This document shows positions 43,400 through 51,627 of a DNA stretch of 64,000 nt, one piece after another. Position numbers and translations under genes: made by a program. Position 1 is the stretch's first letter. Every line of letters begins with the position of its first letter. This DNA comes from Streptomyces sp. R41. Its GTDB lineage: Bacteria > Actinomycetota > Actinomycetes > Streptomycetales > Streptomycetaceae. A model generated the notes under the pieces. The model searched no databases. It saw only the letters and a list, made by a program, of their open reading frames with translations, and had not been told where the DNA came from. The stretch is from positions 1,302,001-1,366,000 of the forward strand of contig NZ_CP163443.1 of the NCBI RefSeq assembly GCF_041053055.1, written 5' to 3'.

Positions 43400-44449
43400 G
43401 TGGCCGAGACCGCCCACCGAGCAGACCGCCACTCCGGAACTCGCTACGGAAACCGTCCGACCATGAAGGACGTAGCGGCGCGTGCGGGAGTCGGCCTCAA
43501 GACTGTCTCGCGTGTAGTCAACGGCGAGCCGGGGGTCACCCCGGACACCGAGCGCCGCGTCCAGGAGGCCATCGACGCGCTGGGCTTTCGCCGCAACGAC
43601 AGCGCGCGGGTGCTGCGCAAGGGCCGCACCGCCAGCATCGGCCTCGTCCTGGAGGACCTCGCGGACCCGTTCTACGGGCCGCTGAGCCGCGCGGTGGAGG
43701 AAGTGGCCCGTGCCCACGGCGCCCTGCTGATCAACGGCTCCAGCGCCGAGGACCCGGACCGCGAGCAGGAACTGGTCCTCGCCCTGTGCGCGCGCCGCGT
43801 GGACGGGCTCGTCGTCATTCCGGCCGGTGACGACCACCGCTATCTGGAGCCCGAGATAAAGGCGGGTGTCGCCACCGTCTTCGTGGACCGCCCGGCCGGA
43901 AAAATCGACGCCGACGTCGTCCTGTCGGACAGCTTCGGCGGAGCCCGGGACGGTGTCGCCCACCTCATCGCCCACGGCCACCGCCGGATCGGCTTCATCG
44001 GCGACATGCCCCGCATCCACACCGCCGCCGAGCGGCTGCGCGGCTACCGAGCCGCCATGGAGGACGCGGGCATACCGGTCGAGGACACCTGGATGTCCCT
44101 CGGCGTCACCGACCCGCAGCGGGTGCGCAAGGCGGCCGAGGACATGCTGTCCGGCCCCTCCCCCGTCACCGCGATCTTCGCCGGCAACAACCGCGTCACC
44201 GTCACGGTCGTCCGTGTCATCGCCGAGCGCGGCCGTCCCGTCGCCCTCGTCGGTTTCGACGACATCGAGCTCGCCGACCTCCTCCAGCCCGGCGTGACCG
44301 TCGTCGCCCAGGACGCCGCCGCGCTCGGCCGCACCGCCGCCGAGCGCCTCTTCCGTCAGCTCGACGGCCATCTCGTCACCCCGGAGCGCATCGAACTCCC
44401 GACGCGCCTGATCACGCGCGGCTCGGGGGAACTGCCGCCCGCGCACTGA
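43400..44449 (+). CDS. LacI-family transcriptional repressor
   Basis: 349 residues. The helix-turn-helix and hinge read TMKDVAARAGVGLKTVSRVVNGEPGVTPDTERRVQEAIDALGFRRNDSARVLRKG (residues 21-75). The effector domain is of the periplasmic-binding type (SIGLVLEDLADPFYGPL, AHLIAHGHRRIGFIGD, ALVGFDDIELADLLQPGVTVVAQD). It likely senses a sugar and controls the ROK gene, itself, and perhaps the alpha-galactosidase/importer locus. The GTG at 43400 follows AGGACAGGACAG; upstream in-frame ATGs (43325, 43355) lie close to the operator and lack a ribosome site. Confidence 0.9.
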   Translation: MAETAHRADRHSGTRYGNRPTMKDVAARAGVGLKTVSRVVNGEPGVTPDTERRVQEAIDALGFRRNDSARVLRKGRTASIGLVLEDLADPFYGPLSRAVEEVARAHGALLINGSSAEDPDREQELVLALCARRVDGLVVIPAGDDHRYLEPEIKAGVATVFVDRPAGKIDADVVLSDSFGGARDGVAHLIAHGHRRIGFIGDMPRIHTAAERLRGYRAAMEDAGIPVEDTWMSLGVTDPQRVRKAAEDMLSGPSPVTAIFAGNNRVTVTVVRVIAERGRPVALVGFDDIELADLLQPGVTVVAQDAAALGRTAAERLFRQLDGHLVTPERIELPTRLITRGSGELPPAH

Positions 44450-44452
44450 GCC

Positions 44453-45199
44453 ATGGGCGCCCCGGACCCCCGTACGCTCGAAGCCCTCGGCCTCGCCGAG
44501 GCACCGCGCGACCATCCGTTGAGCTATCCGGGCGCGTGGCCCGAGGAGTCCGGACTCCTCGACGGGGACCGGCTGTTGCCCCTGACACGCCTGGTGCACG
44601 AGGACCGCGTCCCGGTCGTGGCCGTCGGCTCCAACGCCTGCCCCGGCCAACTCCGGCACAAGATGGCGGAGTTCGAGGTGTCCGGCACGATTCCGATGGT
44701 GAAGGCGCGGGTCGCCGGCATCGGCGTCGGCGTGTCCGCCCACGTGAGCCTCATGGGGTACGTGTCCGCGTCGCCGTTCCATGCGCCAAGTGCGGTCAGC
44801 GAGTTGTTCGTCACCTGGCTCGACTCGGACCAGCTCGACGTCATCGACAGGAGCGAGGGAGTTTCCTCGGCGACCGGGGCGTACGACCGGGCGTGGCTTC
44901 CCTCGTCCGACATCCGGATCGAGTTGGAGTCCGGTGAGCGGCTGCCCGGTGCGTACGTCTACGTCAACCGGCGTGGGGTCCTTCACGACGGTGCCGCGGT
45001 GCCCCGCGCGCACCTCGGCGAGCGTGCGCTGCTCGTTTCGCTCCTCGCCGAATCACCGCGCCTGCGGGAGCTGTTCGGGCGGACGCCCGAGGAGTTCTGC
45101 GCGCGGGCGCGCTTCGACAGGGCGCTCTGCGCGCGTGGAACCCTGCTGTTCGCCGAGGAGCGGCTCACCATGGCCTCCGGTCTGGAGGGATACGTCTAG
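44453..45199 (+). CDS. Hypothetical protein with gamma-glutamylcyclotransferase-like motif
   Basis: 248 residues. VVAVGSNACPGQLRHKM resembles the YGSN-x3-xQL substrate loop of the gamma-glutamylcyclotransferase fold, followed by KARVAGIGVGVSAHVSLMGYVSASPF. No clear catalytic Glu motif was identified, so the assignment is tentative. The ATG lies 3 nt after the LacI stop codon, so the two genes are probably co-transcribed, though no functional link to sugar use is evident. Confidence 0.65.
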   Translation: MGAPDPRTLEALGLAEAPRDHPLSYPGAWPEESGLLDGDRLLPLTRLVHEDRVPVVAVGSNACPGQLRHKMAEFEVSGTIPMVKARVAGIGVGVSAHVSLMGYVSASPFHAPSAVSELFVTWLDSDQLDVIDRSEGVSSATGAYDRAWLPSSDIRIELESGERLPGAYVYVNRRGVLHDGAAVPRAHLGERALLVSLLAESPRLRELFGRTPEEFCARARFDRALCARGTLLFAEERLTMASGLEGYV

Positions 45200-45304
45200 G
45201 TGGGTCGCTCCGCCCTCGACGGTGCGGGCCACATGCGGCTGGTCACGCCCACGTGGCGGCGGAGCCGCGCAATCTCACGGCCCCGCGCCCCTTGCGGTGG
45301 CTCT

Positions 45305-46609
45305 CTACTTCCCCGAGATGGTCAAGTCTCCTCGCCTCGGGCTCGCAAAGCCCTCCAGGCCCGCCCGCGTCAGACCCGTGACCCTCGCGACCTCCGCGAT
45401 GTCCAGGGCGCCGCAGTCCAGGCCGCGCAGGAGGTAGCCGCTGAGGGCCTTGGCGGTGGCGGGCTCGTCCATGACGTCGCCTCCGGCGTGGGCGGCGTAG
45501 CGGGCGAGGCGGGCGGCGGCCTGCTCGAAGCCCTCGCGGTAGAAGGCGAAGACGGCCGCGTAGCGGGTGGGGATGTGGCCGGGGTGCATGTCCCAGCCCT
45601 GGTAGTAGGCGCGGGACAGGGCACGGCGGGTGAGGCCGTAGTGCAGGCGCCAGGCGTCGTGGACCTTCTCGGTCGGGCCGATGGGCAGGACGTTGGTGGA
45701 GCCGTCGCAGACGCGTACGCCGGTGCCCGCGGCGGCGACCTGCATGATCGCCTTGGCGTGGTCGGCGGCGGGGTGGTCGCTGGCCTGGTAGGCGGCGGAG
45801 ACGCCGAGGCAGGCGCTGTAGTCGAAGGTGCCGTAGTGCAGACCGGTGGCGCGGCCCTCGGCGGCCTGGATCATCCGGGCGACGGTCGCGGTGCCGTCGG
45901 TGGCGAGGATGGACTGGCTGGTCTCGATCTGGATCTCGAAGCCGATCCGGCCGGGCTCCAGGCCGCGCGCCTTCTCGAACTCCTCGAGGAGCCGGACCAT
46001 CGCGGTGACCTGCTCCGCGTACGTCACCTTCGGCAGCGTAAGGACGAGCCCGTCGGGCAGGCCGCCGGCCTCGATCAGGCCGGTGAGGAAGATGTCGAGG
46101 GTGCGGATGCCCCGGTCGCGTACCGGCGCCTCCATGCACTTCATGCGGATGCCCATGTACGGGGCCGCCGTGCCGCTCTCGTACGCCTCGGCGATCAGCC
46201 GGGCCGCGCGCGCCGCCGCCTCGTCCTCCTCGGCGTCCGGGCGCGGTCCGTAGCCGTCCTCGAAGTCGACGCGCAGGTCCTCGATGGGTTCGCGCTCCAG
46301 CTTGGCGCGTACGCGGTCATAGACGGGCTCGGCGAGCTCGTCGCTGAGGCCGAGGACGGCGGCGAAGGAGGCGGCGTCCGGGGCGTGCTCGTCGAGGGCG
46401 GCGAGGGCCTGGTCGCCCCAGGAGCGGATGGTGTCGGCGGCGAACACGTCACCGGGGACGTAGACGGTGTGGACGGGCTGCCGGGTGCCGGGGTCTCCGG
46501 GGTAGCGGCGCTCCAGTTCGGCGTCGACCGGGGCGAGGGAGGCGCTGATCTCCTCGCTGACGGCGCCCGCGAGGCTCGTCGCCACCTTCTCCTGCTGACC
46601 CTGACCCAT
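45305..46609 (-). CDS. DUF6986 family protein (HpcH/HpaI/citrate-lyase-like barrel)
   Basis: 434 residues. VHTVYVPGDVFAADTIRSWGDQAL, IEDLRVDFEDGYGPRPDAEEDEAA (acidic metal-binding segment), YMGIRMKCMEAPVRDRGIRTLDIF, LTLPKVTYAEQVTAM and FEIQIETSQSI follow the order of the citrate lyase beta/malyl-CoA lyase TIM barrel. In Streptomyces such genes are found with allantoin and glyoxylate metabolism, so a role in C-C bond cleavage or formation there is plausible. The ATG at 46609 has GGAGGGTGTGG. Two overlapping inverted repeats lie just upstream. Confidence 0.8.
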   Translation of the reverse strand: MGQGQQEKVATSLAGAVSEEISASLAPVDAELERRYPGDPGTRQPVHTVYVPGDVFAADTIRSWGDQALAALDEHAPDAASFAAVLGLSDELAEPVYDRVRAKLEREPIEDLRVDFEDGYGPRPDAEEDEAAARAARLIAEAYESGTAAPYMGIRMKCMEAPVRDRGIRTLDIFLTGLIEAGGLPDGLVLTLPKVTYAEQVTAMVRLLEEFEKARGLEPGRIGFEIQIETSQSILATDGTATVARMIQAAEGRATGLHYGTFDYSACLGVSAAYQASDHPAADHAKAIMQVAAAGTGVRVCDGSTNVLPIGPTEKVHDAWRLHYGLTRRALSRAYYQGWDMHPGHIPTRYAAVFAFYREGFEQAAARLARYAAHAGGDVMDEPATAKALSGYLLRGLDCGALDIAEVARVTGLTRAGLEGFASPRRGDLTISGK

Positions 46610-46625
46610 CCCACACCCTCCACTT

Positions 46626-46654
46626 TTCCGCACTACGGAATCAACAATCCGTAG
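46626..46654. promoter_or_regulatory. Overlapping inverted repeats upstream of the DUF6986 gene
   Basis: TTCCG-N5-CGGAA (46626-46640) overlaps CTACGGA-N8-TCCGTAG (46633-46639 with 46648-46654). The second continues into an AT-rich stretch likely to hold the promoter. The layout looks like an operator for a dimeric repressor of IclR or GntR type, but the regulator is not in the window. Confidence 0.6.
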
Positions 46655-46804
46655 AATGAAGTTATCTGGGGACCTTCCCGCCGGTCAACACCCTCTTGGA
46701 TCGCGGGACACCCCGACGCCCCGGCCCGTTCACTCTTGTCTCCGTTCCTTCTTCCACACTGCGGTGCACACCCTTCATCCTGACTCGCGACCGAAGGAGC
46801 GCAC

Positions 46805-47698
46805 GTGTCGAACTCCACCAGAGTGACCCGGCGCATGGGGCTCAGGACCGCGGCGGCCGCCGCGATCGCCATGCCCCTGCTCAGTACGGCGCAGGCCTCC
46901 GCCACCCGGCACGGCGGCCGCCGCCTGGACGTCATGACCTTCAATCTCCGCTTCGCGAGCGGCGCCGAACCGAACAGCTGGAAAGCGCGCCGCCCCGTCA
47001 TGCGCGAGCTGCTGCGCCGGGAGCGGCCGCATGTCTTAGGCACCCAGGAGGGTCTCTACCAGCAGGTCCGTGACGTCGGGACCGACCTCGGCCCGCACTA
47101 CGAGTGGATCGGCACCGGCCGCGGGGGCGGCAGCCGCGACGAGTTCGTGGCGGTCTTCTACGACACCCGCCGCCTCGCACCGGTGGAGTACGACCACTTC
47201 TGGCTCTCCGACACCCCCGCGGTGATCGGTTCGAACACCTGGGGCGGCGTCTGCATCCGTATGGTCACCTGGGTCCGCTTCCGTGATCGGCGCGACGGGG
47301 AGCGGGAGTTCTATTTCCTCAACACCCACCTGGACAGCGCGAGTCAGAACGCACGCGCGCGTGGCGCCGCTCTGATCCGCGAGCGGATCGCCGGCCTCGA
47401 CCGCTCTCTGCCGCTGCTCGCGACCGGCGACTTCAATGTCGCGGCCCACAAAAATCCGGTCTACGACACGATGCTGGGCGCCGGTCTCGTCGACACCTGG
47501 GACACGGCGGCCGAGCGCGGCCCGCTGTACGCCACCTTCCACGGCTACAAGCCACTGGTCCCGGACGGCGACCGGATCGACTGGATCCTCGCCACGCCGG
47601 GCGTGACCGCACACCGGGCGGCGATCAACACGTACGCCCTCAGCGGTCAGTTCCCGAGCGACCACCTGCCCGTGCAGGCGTCTCTGACCCTGGGATGA
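46805..47698 (+). CDS. Secreted endonuclease/exonuclease/phosphatase family protein, with a TTA codon
   Basis: 297 residues. A twin-arginine-like signal (TRRMGLRTAAAAAIAMPLLSTAQASA) precedes an EEP fold: DVMTFNLRFASG (N), RPHVLGTQEG (catalytic Glu), EFYFLNTHLDSASQNAR (His), LLATGDFNVAAHKNPVYD (D-x-N) and the closing FPSDHLPVQASL (S-D-H). Substrates may be nucleic acid, phosphoinositide or sphingomyelin. Codon 78 is TTA (47036-47038), so bldA control is expected. The GTG at 46805 follows AAGGAGCGCAC. Confidence 0.9.
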   Translation: MSNSTRVTRRMGLRTAAAAAIAMPLLSTAQASATRHGGRRLDVMTFNLRFASGAEPNSWKARRPVMRELLRRERPHVLGTQEGLYQQVRDVGTDLGPHYEWIGTGRGGGSRDEFVAVFYDTRRLAPVEYDHFWLSDTPAVIGSNTWGGVCIRMVTWVRFRDRRDGEREFYFLNTHLDSASQNARARGAALIRERIAGLDRSLPLLATGDFNVAAHKNPVYDTMLGAGLVDTWDTAAERGPLYATFHGYKPLVPDGDRIDWILATPGVTAHRAAINTYALSGQFPSDHLPVQASLTLG

Positions 47699-47700
47699 GC

Positions 47701-47737
47701 CGAGGCCCCCGTGACCGCGACGGTCACAGGGGCCTCG
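47701..47737. terminator. Hairpin terminator between convergent genes
   Basis: CGAGGCCCC-C-GTGACCG pairs with CGGTCAC-A-GGGGCCTCG around a CGA loop (16 pairs, one mismatch). It lies between the endonuclease and etfA stop codons. Confidence 0.75.
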
Positions 47738-47751
47738 TGCCTCGGGGATGC

Positions 47752-48714
47752 TCAGCCCTTGCGGGACTTGATCTCCTCGGTGAGCTGCGGGACGACGTCG
47801 AAGAGGTCGCCGACCACGCCGTAGTCGACCAGGTCGAAGATCGGGGCCTCGGCGTCCTTGTTGATCGCCACGATCGTCTTGGACGTCTGCATACCGGCGC
47901 GGTGCTGGATCGCGCCGGAGATGCCGGAGGCGATGTACAGCTGCGGCGAGACGGACTTACCGGTCTGGCCGACCTGGTTGGAGTGCGGGTACCAGCCGGC
48001 GTCGACCGCGGCGCGCGAGGCGCCCACGGCGGCACCGAGGGAGTCGGCCAGCGCCTCGATGATCGAGAAGTTCTCGGCGCCGTTGACACCACGGCCGCCG
48101 GAGACCACGATCGCGGCCTCGGTCAGCTCGGGGCGGCCGGTCGACTCGCGCGGAGTGCGCGCGGTGACCTTGGTGCCGGTGGCCTTCTCCGAGAAGGAGA
48201 CGGACAGTGCCTCGACGGTGCCGGCGGCCGGGGCGGCCTCGACGGGAGCCGAGTTCGGCTTGACCGTGATGACCGGGGTGCCCTTGGAGACGCGGGACTT
48301 GGTGGTGAAGGAGGCGGCGAACGCGGACTGCGTGGCCACCGGACCCTCGTCACCGGCCTCCAGGTCGACGGCGTCGGTGATGATGCCGGAGCCGATACGG
48401 ACCGCGAGGCGGGCCGCGATCTCCTTGCCCTCGGCGGAGGACGGGACGAGCACGGCGGCCGGGGAGACGGCCTCGTACGCGGCCTGGAGCGCGTCCACCT
48501 TCGGGACGACCAGGTAGTCGGCGTACTCGGCGGCGTCGTGCGTGAGGACCTTCACCGCGCCGTGCTCGGCGAGCTGGGCGGCGGTGTTCTCGGCACCGGA
48601 GCCGAGGGCGACGGCGACGGGCTCGCCGATGCGGCGGGCCAGCGTCAGCAGCTCCAGGGTGGGCTTGCGGACGGCACCGTCCACGTGGTCGACGTAGACG
48701 AGAACTTCAGCCAT
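47752..48714 (-). CDS. etfA: Electron transfer flavoprotein, alpha subunit
   Basis: 320 residues. The C-terminal FAD domain has SGGRGVNGAENFSIIEALADSLGAAVGASRAAVDAGWYPHSNQVGQTGKSVSPQLYIASGISGAIQH and ending segment IVAINKDAEAPIFDLVDYGVVGDLFDVVPQL, the classic EtfA FAD-binding region. The N-terminal domain pairs with EtfB. The dimer passes electrons from acyl-CoA and other dehydrogenases to the quinone pool. The ATG at 48714 has AGGAGACC upstream. etfB lies 99 bp upstream, with a hairpin in between. Confidence 0.96.
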   Translation of the reverse strand: MAEVLVYVDHVDGAVRKPTLELLTLARRIGEPVAVALGSGAENTAAQLAEHGAVKVLTHDAAEYADYLVVPKVDALQAAYEAVSPAAVLVPSSAEGKEIAARLAVRIGSGIITDAVDLEAGDEGPVATQSAFAASFTTKSRVSKGTPVITVKPNSAPVEAAPAAGTVEALSVSFSEKATGTKVTARTPRESTGRPELTEAAIVVSGGRGVNGAENFSIIEALADSLGAAVGASRAAVDAGWYPHSNQVGQTGKSVSPQLYIASGISGAIQHRAGMQTSKTIVAINKDAEAPIFDLVDYGVVGDLFDVVPQLTEEIKSRKG

Positions 48715-48782
48715 GGGATTGGTCTCCTGCGGATTGCGAAGTCTGAGGGGCGTTAAGGGGGTTGGGCCTTCAATGCTGTGCC

Positions 48783-48806
48783 GGTCCGGGGGACGCCCCC
48801 CGGACC
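48783..48806 (-). terminator. Hairpin between etfB and etfA
   Basis: A perfect 10-bp stem GGTCCGGGGG/CCCCCGGACC with a 4-nt loop, 8 bp after the etfB stop codon. It could cause partial termination or act as a stability element that adjusts the EtfB:EtfA ratio. Confidence 0.6.
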
Positions 48807-48813
48807 CCGGCAA

Positions 48814-49599
48814 CTAGATGAACTTCTGGCCCGCGAGGAACTCAGCGAGCTGCTTGCCGCCCTCGCCCTCGTCCTTGACGATCGTGCCGGCGGTGCGCGC
48901 CGGGCGCTCGGCCGCGGAGTCCACCTTGGTCCAGGCGCCCTCGAGACCGACCTCGTCCGCCTCGATCTCCAGGTCCTCCAGGTCCCAGGACTCCACCGGC
49001 TTCTTCTTGGCGGCCATGATGCCCTTGAAGGAGGGGTAACGCGCCTCACCCGACTGGTCGGTGACCGACACGACGGCCGGGAGGGAGGCCTCCAGCTGCT
49101 CCGAGGCGGAGTCGCCGTCGCGGCGGCCCTTGACCACGCCGTCCTCGACGGAGACCTCGGAGAGCAGCGTGACCTGCGGGACGCCCAGGCGCTCGGCCAG
49201 CAGCGCGGGGACGACACCGGCGGTGCCGTCGGTGGAGGCCATGCCGGAGATGACCAGGTCGTAGCCGGCCTTCTCGATCGCCTTGGCCAGCACCAGCGAC
49301 GTACCGATGACGTCGGTGCCGTGCAGGTCGTCGTCCTCGACGTGGATGGCCTTGTCCGCGCCCATGGAAAGCGCCTTGCGCAGCGCGTCCTTGGCGTCCT
49401 CGGGGCCGACGGTCAGCACGGTGATCTCGGCGTCGTCGGCGTCCTCGGCGATCTGCAGCGCCTGCTCCACCGCGTATTCGTCGAGCTCCGAGAGCAGACC
49501 GTCCACGTCGTCACGGTCGACGGTCAGGTCATCGGCGAAGTGCCGGTCGCCAGTGGCGTCGGGCACGTACTTCACAGTGACAACGATCCTCAAGCTCAC
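48814..49599 (-). CDS. etfB: Electron transfer flavoprotein, beta subunit
   Basis: 261 residues. Signature regions are RIVVTVKYVPD at the start, ELDEYAVEQALQIAED, the AMP-binding loop near DLVISGMASTDGTAGVVPALLAERLG, and the acyl-CoA-dehydrogenase recognition loop KGIMAAKKKPVESW. With EtfA it forms the soluble electron carrier of fatty-acid and amino-acid oxidation. The GTG at 49599 has AGGAGAGCC upstream. It is the first gene of the etfBA operon. Confidence 0.96.
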   Translation of the reverse strand: MSLRIVVTVKYVPDATGDRHFADDLTVDRDDVDGLLSELDEYAVEQALQIAEDADDAEITVLTVGPEDAKDALRKALSMGADKAIHVEDDDLHGTDVIGTSLVLAKAIEKAGYDLVISGMASTDGTAGVVPALLAERLGVPQVTLLSEVSVEDGVVKGRRDGDSASEQLEASLPAVVSVTDQSGEARYPSFKGIMAAKKKPVESWDLEDLEIEADEVGLEGAWTKVDSAAERPARTAGTIVKDEGEGGKQLAEFLAGQKFI

Positions 49600-49818
49600 G
49601 CCGGCTCTCCTACTGCATCGTCATTTCTGGGCTGCCTTCTTTCAGGCAGCATAGGCGCCTGAAGCGGCCGATCCCGGTCGGGGCGACCCGCGCTCCGAAC
49701 GAAATATTACTCGTCAGTACACCCACTGAATGCCCACTAAGCAAGCGCTTTGAACTGTGACCTTGGCAACGCTGCGTAACCGACGGGTAGGACCGGCGAG
49801 TAGGACTGCCGAGTAGCT

Positions 49819-50328
49819 TCAGTCGCGCAGCCCGTTGAACCGCCCCTGGTGGTACAGGAGCGGGCGGCCCGCGCCCGAGGGGTCGCCGAGAACGACCTCG
49901 GCCAGCACGATGCGGTGATCGCCCGCGGGCACACGCGCGACGACCCGGCAGACGAGCCAGGCGAGCACGTCGTCGAGGACGGGAACTCCCTCGGGCCCTT
50001 TACGCCATCGGGTGGGCGCGCCGAAGCGGTCGGCGCCGCTCCTGGCGAAGGTGGCGGCCAGCTCCTGCTGGTGTTCGCCGAGTATGTGGACGCCGACGTG
50101 ATCGGACTCGGAGATCGCGGGCCAGCTGGAGGCGCCGGTGCCTATGCCGAAGGAAATGACCGGGGGCTCGGCGGAGACCGAGGTGAGCGAGGTGGCGGTG
50201 AAGCCAACGGGGCCCCCGCCGCCAGGAGCCGTGATCACGGCGACACCGGCCGCGTGCCGCCGGAAGACGGAGCGCAGCAGGTCCGCAGAGGCGAGCTGAG
50301 GGGTGCCGAGGTCGGGCGTGGCCGTCAT
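49819..50328 (-). CDS. Flavin reductase family protein
   Basis: 169 residues. FRRHAAGVAVITAPGGGGPVGFTATSLTSVSAEPPVISFGIG is the FMN-binding start of the HpaC-like flavin reductase fold, and VLDDVLAWLVCRVVARVPAGDHRIVLAEVV is the conserved dimer segment ending in the GDH motif. It would supply reduced flavin to a monooxygenase, which is not encoded nearby. The ATG at 50328 has AAGGACAG eight bases upstream. Single-gene unit. Confidence 0.9.
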   Translation of the reverse strand: MTATPDLGTPQLASADLLRSVFRRHAAGVAVITAPGGGGPVGFTATSLTSVSAEPPVISFGIGTGASSWPAISESDHVGVHILGEHQQELAATFARSGADRFGAPTRWRKGPEGVPVLDDVLAWLVCRVVARVPAGDHRIVLAEVVLGDPSGAGRPLLYHQGRFNGLRD

Positions 50329-50535
50329 GGAACTGTCCTTCTGGGTGGAATGACGAGCGGGTCCGTGGCTGCTCAACAGCCAGGACACCGCGCACTCGCG
50401 GTGCGGGCCAGGTCCACGTGGACGCGCTCGAAGAGAAGGAGTTCCGGGGGCATACGGTCAGGCTGACGATAGTTGGTGCGCGCAGTCAAGTACGTCCCGG
50501 CATCTGGGAGATGCGTCACCATGATCGCCACGGCC

Positions 50536-50964
50536 TCACACGGCCTCTCCCAGCGCGGCGATCACATCCGCTTTGCGGGGCTGACCGGTGGCGCGCCGCA
50601 CGACCCGCCCTTCCGCGTCGAGCACCAGCACGGTCGGGGTCTTCAAGATGTCGAGTTCGCGGACGAGTTCCAGGCGGTCCTCGGCGTCGATCTCGATGTG
50701 GGACACGCCCGGGACCATCTCGGCCACCTCGCCGAGGACCCTGCGTGTCGCCCGGCACGGGGCACAGAAGGCGCTGGAGAACTGGACGAGTGTGGCCCGT
50801 TCGCCGAGCCCTTCCCCCAACTCCGCCGCGCCGAGCCGCTTTCCGCCGTCGCGCCCGCGCACTCTCACCCTCCCGCTCCGCCGCTGATGCAGCACTCCGT
50901 ACGCGCTCGCCAGCGCGAGCACCACCACGCACACCACAAGTCCGGTCATCCTCTGCACAAGCAT
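50536..50964 (-). CDS. Membrane-tethered thioredoxin family protein
   Basis: 142 residues. An N-terminal membrane helix (MTGLVVCVVVLALASAYGVL) leads to a thioredoxin domain with the active site SSAFCAPCRATRRVL (C-A-P-C) and the cis-Pro loop LKTPTVLVLD. It probably faces the outside and reduces or exchanges disulfides. It is divergent from the DUF4395 gene, a pairing common in actinobacteria. The start may be the ATG at 50964 or the one at 50949; neither has a strong ribosome site. Confidence 0.85.
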   Translation of the reverse strand: MLVQRMTGLVVCVVVLALASAYGVLHQRRSGRVRVRGRDGGKRLGAAELGEGLGERATLVQFSSAFCAPCRATRRVLGEVAEMVPGVSHIEIDAEDRLELVRELDILKTPTVLVLDAEGRVVRRATGQPRKADVIAALGEAV

Positions 50965-51024
50965 TCACGAGACCGCAAAGATTCCCGACTCCACGAATCC
51001 CGCCCCGTACGGAATGCTTGATTC

Positions 51025-51441
51025 ATGGACATCGATGTGAGGGGCCCACGATTCGGCGCGGCCGTGACGACCGTCGTGCTGGCGGTCGTGCTGATCACCG
51101 GCAGCGCATGGCTACTGGCCTGGCAGGTACTGGCGTTCGCGCTGGGCGCGGCGGGCGGAGTGGCGCGCTCTCCGTACGGCTGGCTGTTCCGGAAGGTCGT
51201 ACGCCCGCGTCTTGGGCCGCCGACGGAGTTCGAGGCGCCCGAACCGCCGCAGTTCGCGCAGGCGGTCGGACTCGTCTTCGCCGTGGTGGGACTGATCGGC
51301 TACACGGCGGGACCGCAGTGGCTTGGGCTCGCGGCGGCCGGCTGCGCGCTCGCGGCCGCGTTCCTCAATGCGGCGTTCGGGTACTGCTTGGGATGCGAGA
51401 TGTACCTGGTCGTGCGGCGCGTAACGGTTCGCTCGGAGTAA
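51025..51441 (+). CDS. DUF4395 membrane protein
   Basis: 138 residues with four hydrophobic helices and the family segments VDVRGPRFGAAVT-like start, RSPYGWLFRKVVRPRLGPPTEFEAPEPPQFAQAVG, and the ending AAFGYCLGCEMYLVV with a conserved C-x-x-C. DUF4395 proteins are encoded beside thioredoxins and sulfurtransferases and are thought to take part in sulfur or redox transport. Here the divergent thioredoxin gene starts 60 bp away. No ribosome site is obvious before the ATG. Confidence 0.85.
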   Translation: MDIDVRGPRFGAAVTTVVLAVVLITGSAWLLAWQVLAFALGAAGGVARSPYGWLFRKVVRPRLGPPTEFEAPEPPQFAQAVGLVFAVVGLIGYTAGPQWLGLAAAGCALAAAFLNAAFGYCLGCEMYLVVRRVTVRSE

Positions 51442-51627
51442 AGGTGAGTTAAAAGCCCGAGGTGGATCAAGCGGGTTACGTGACGAGGATCTCGCCGCTC
51501 CGCGGCACCAGGACTGGCCACTCGTTCGTTCTTGGGGCACGATCTGCGCAATGCCGTAAACCTACGGCTGCGTAACTTTCCCGCCGGGAGACCCCTTCCC
51601 AGGCAGAGAGAAGGGTCCACCCCGTCC

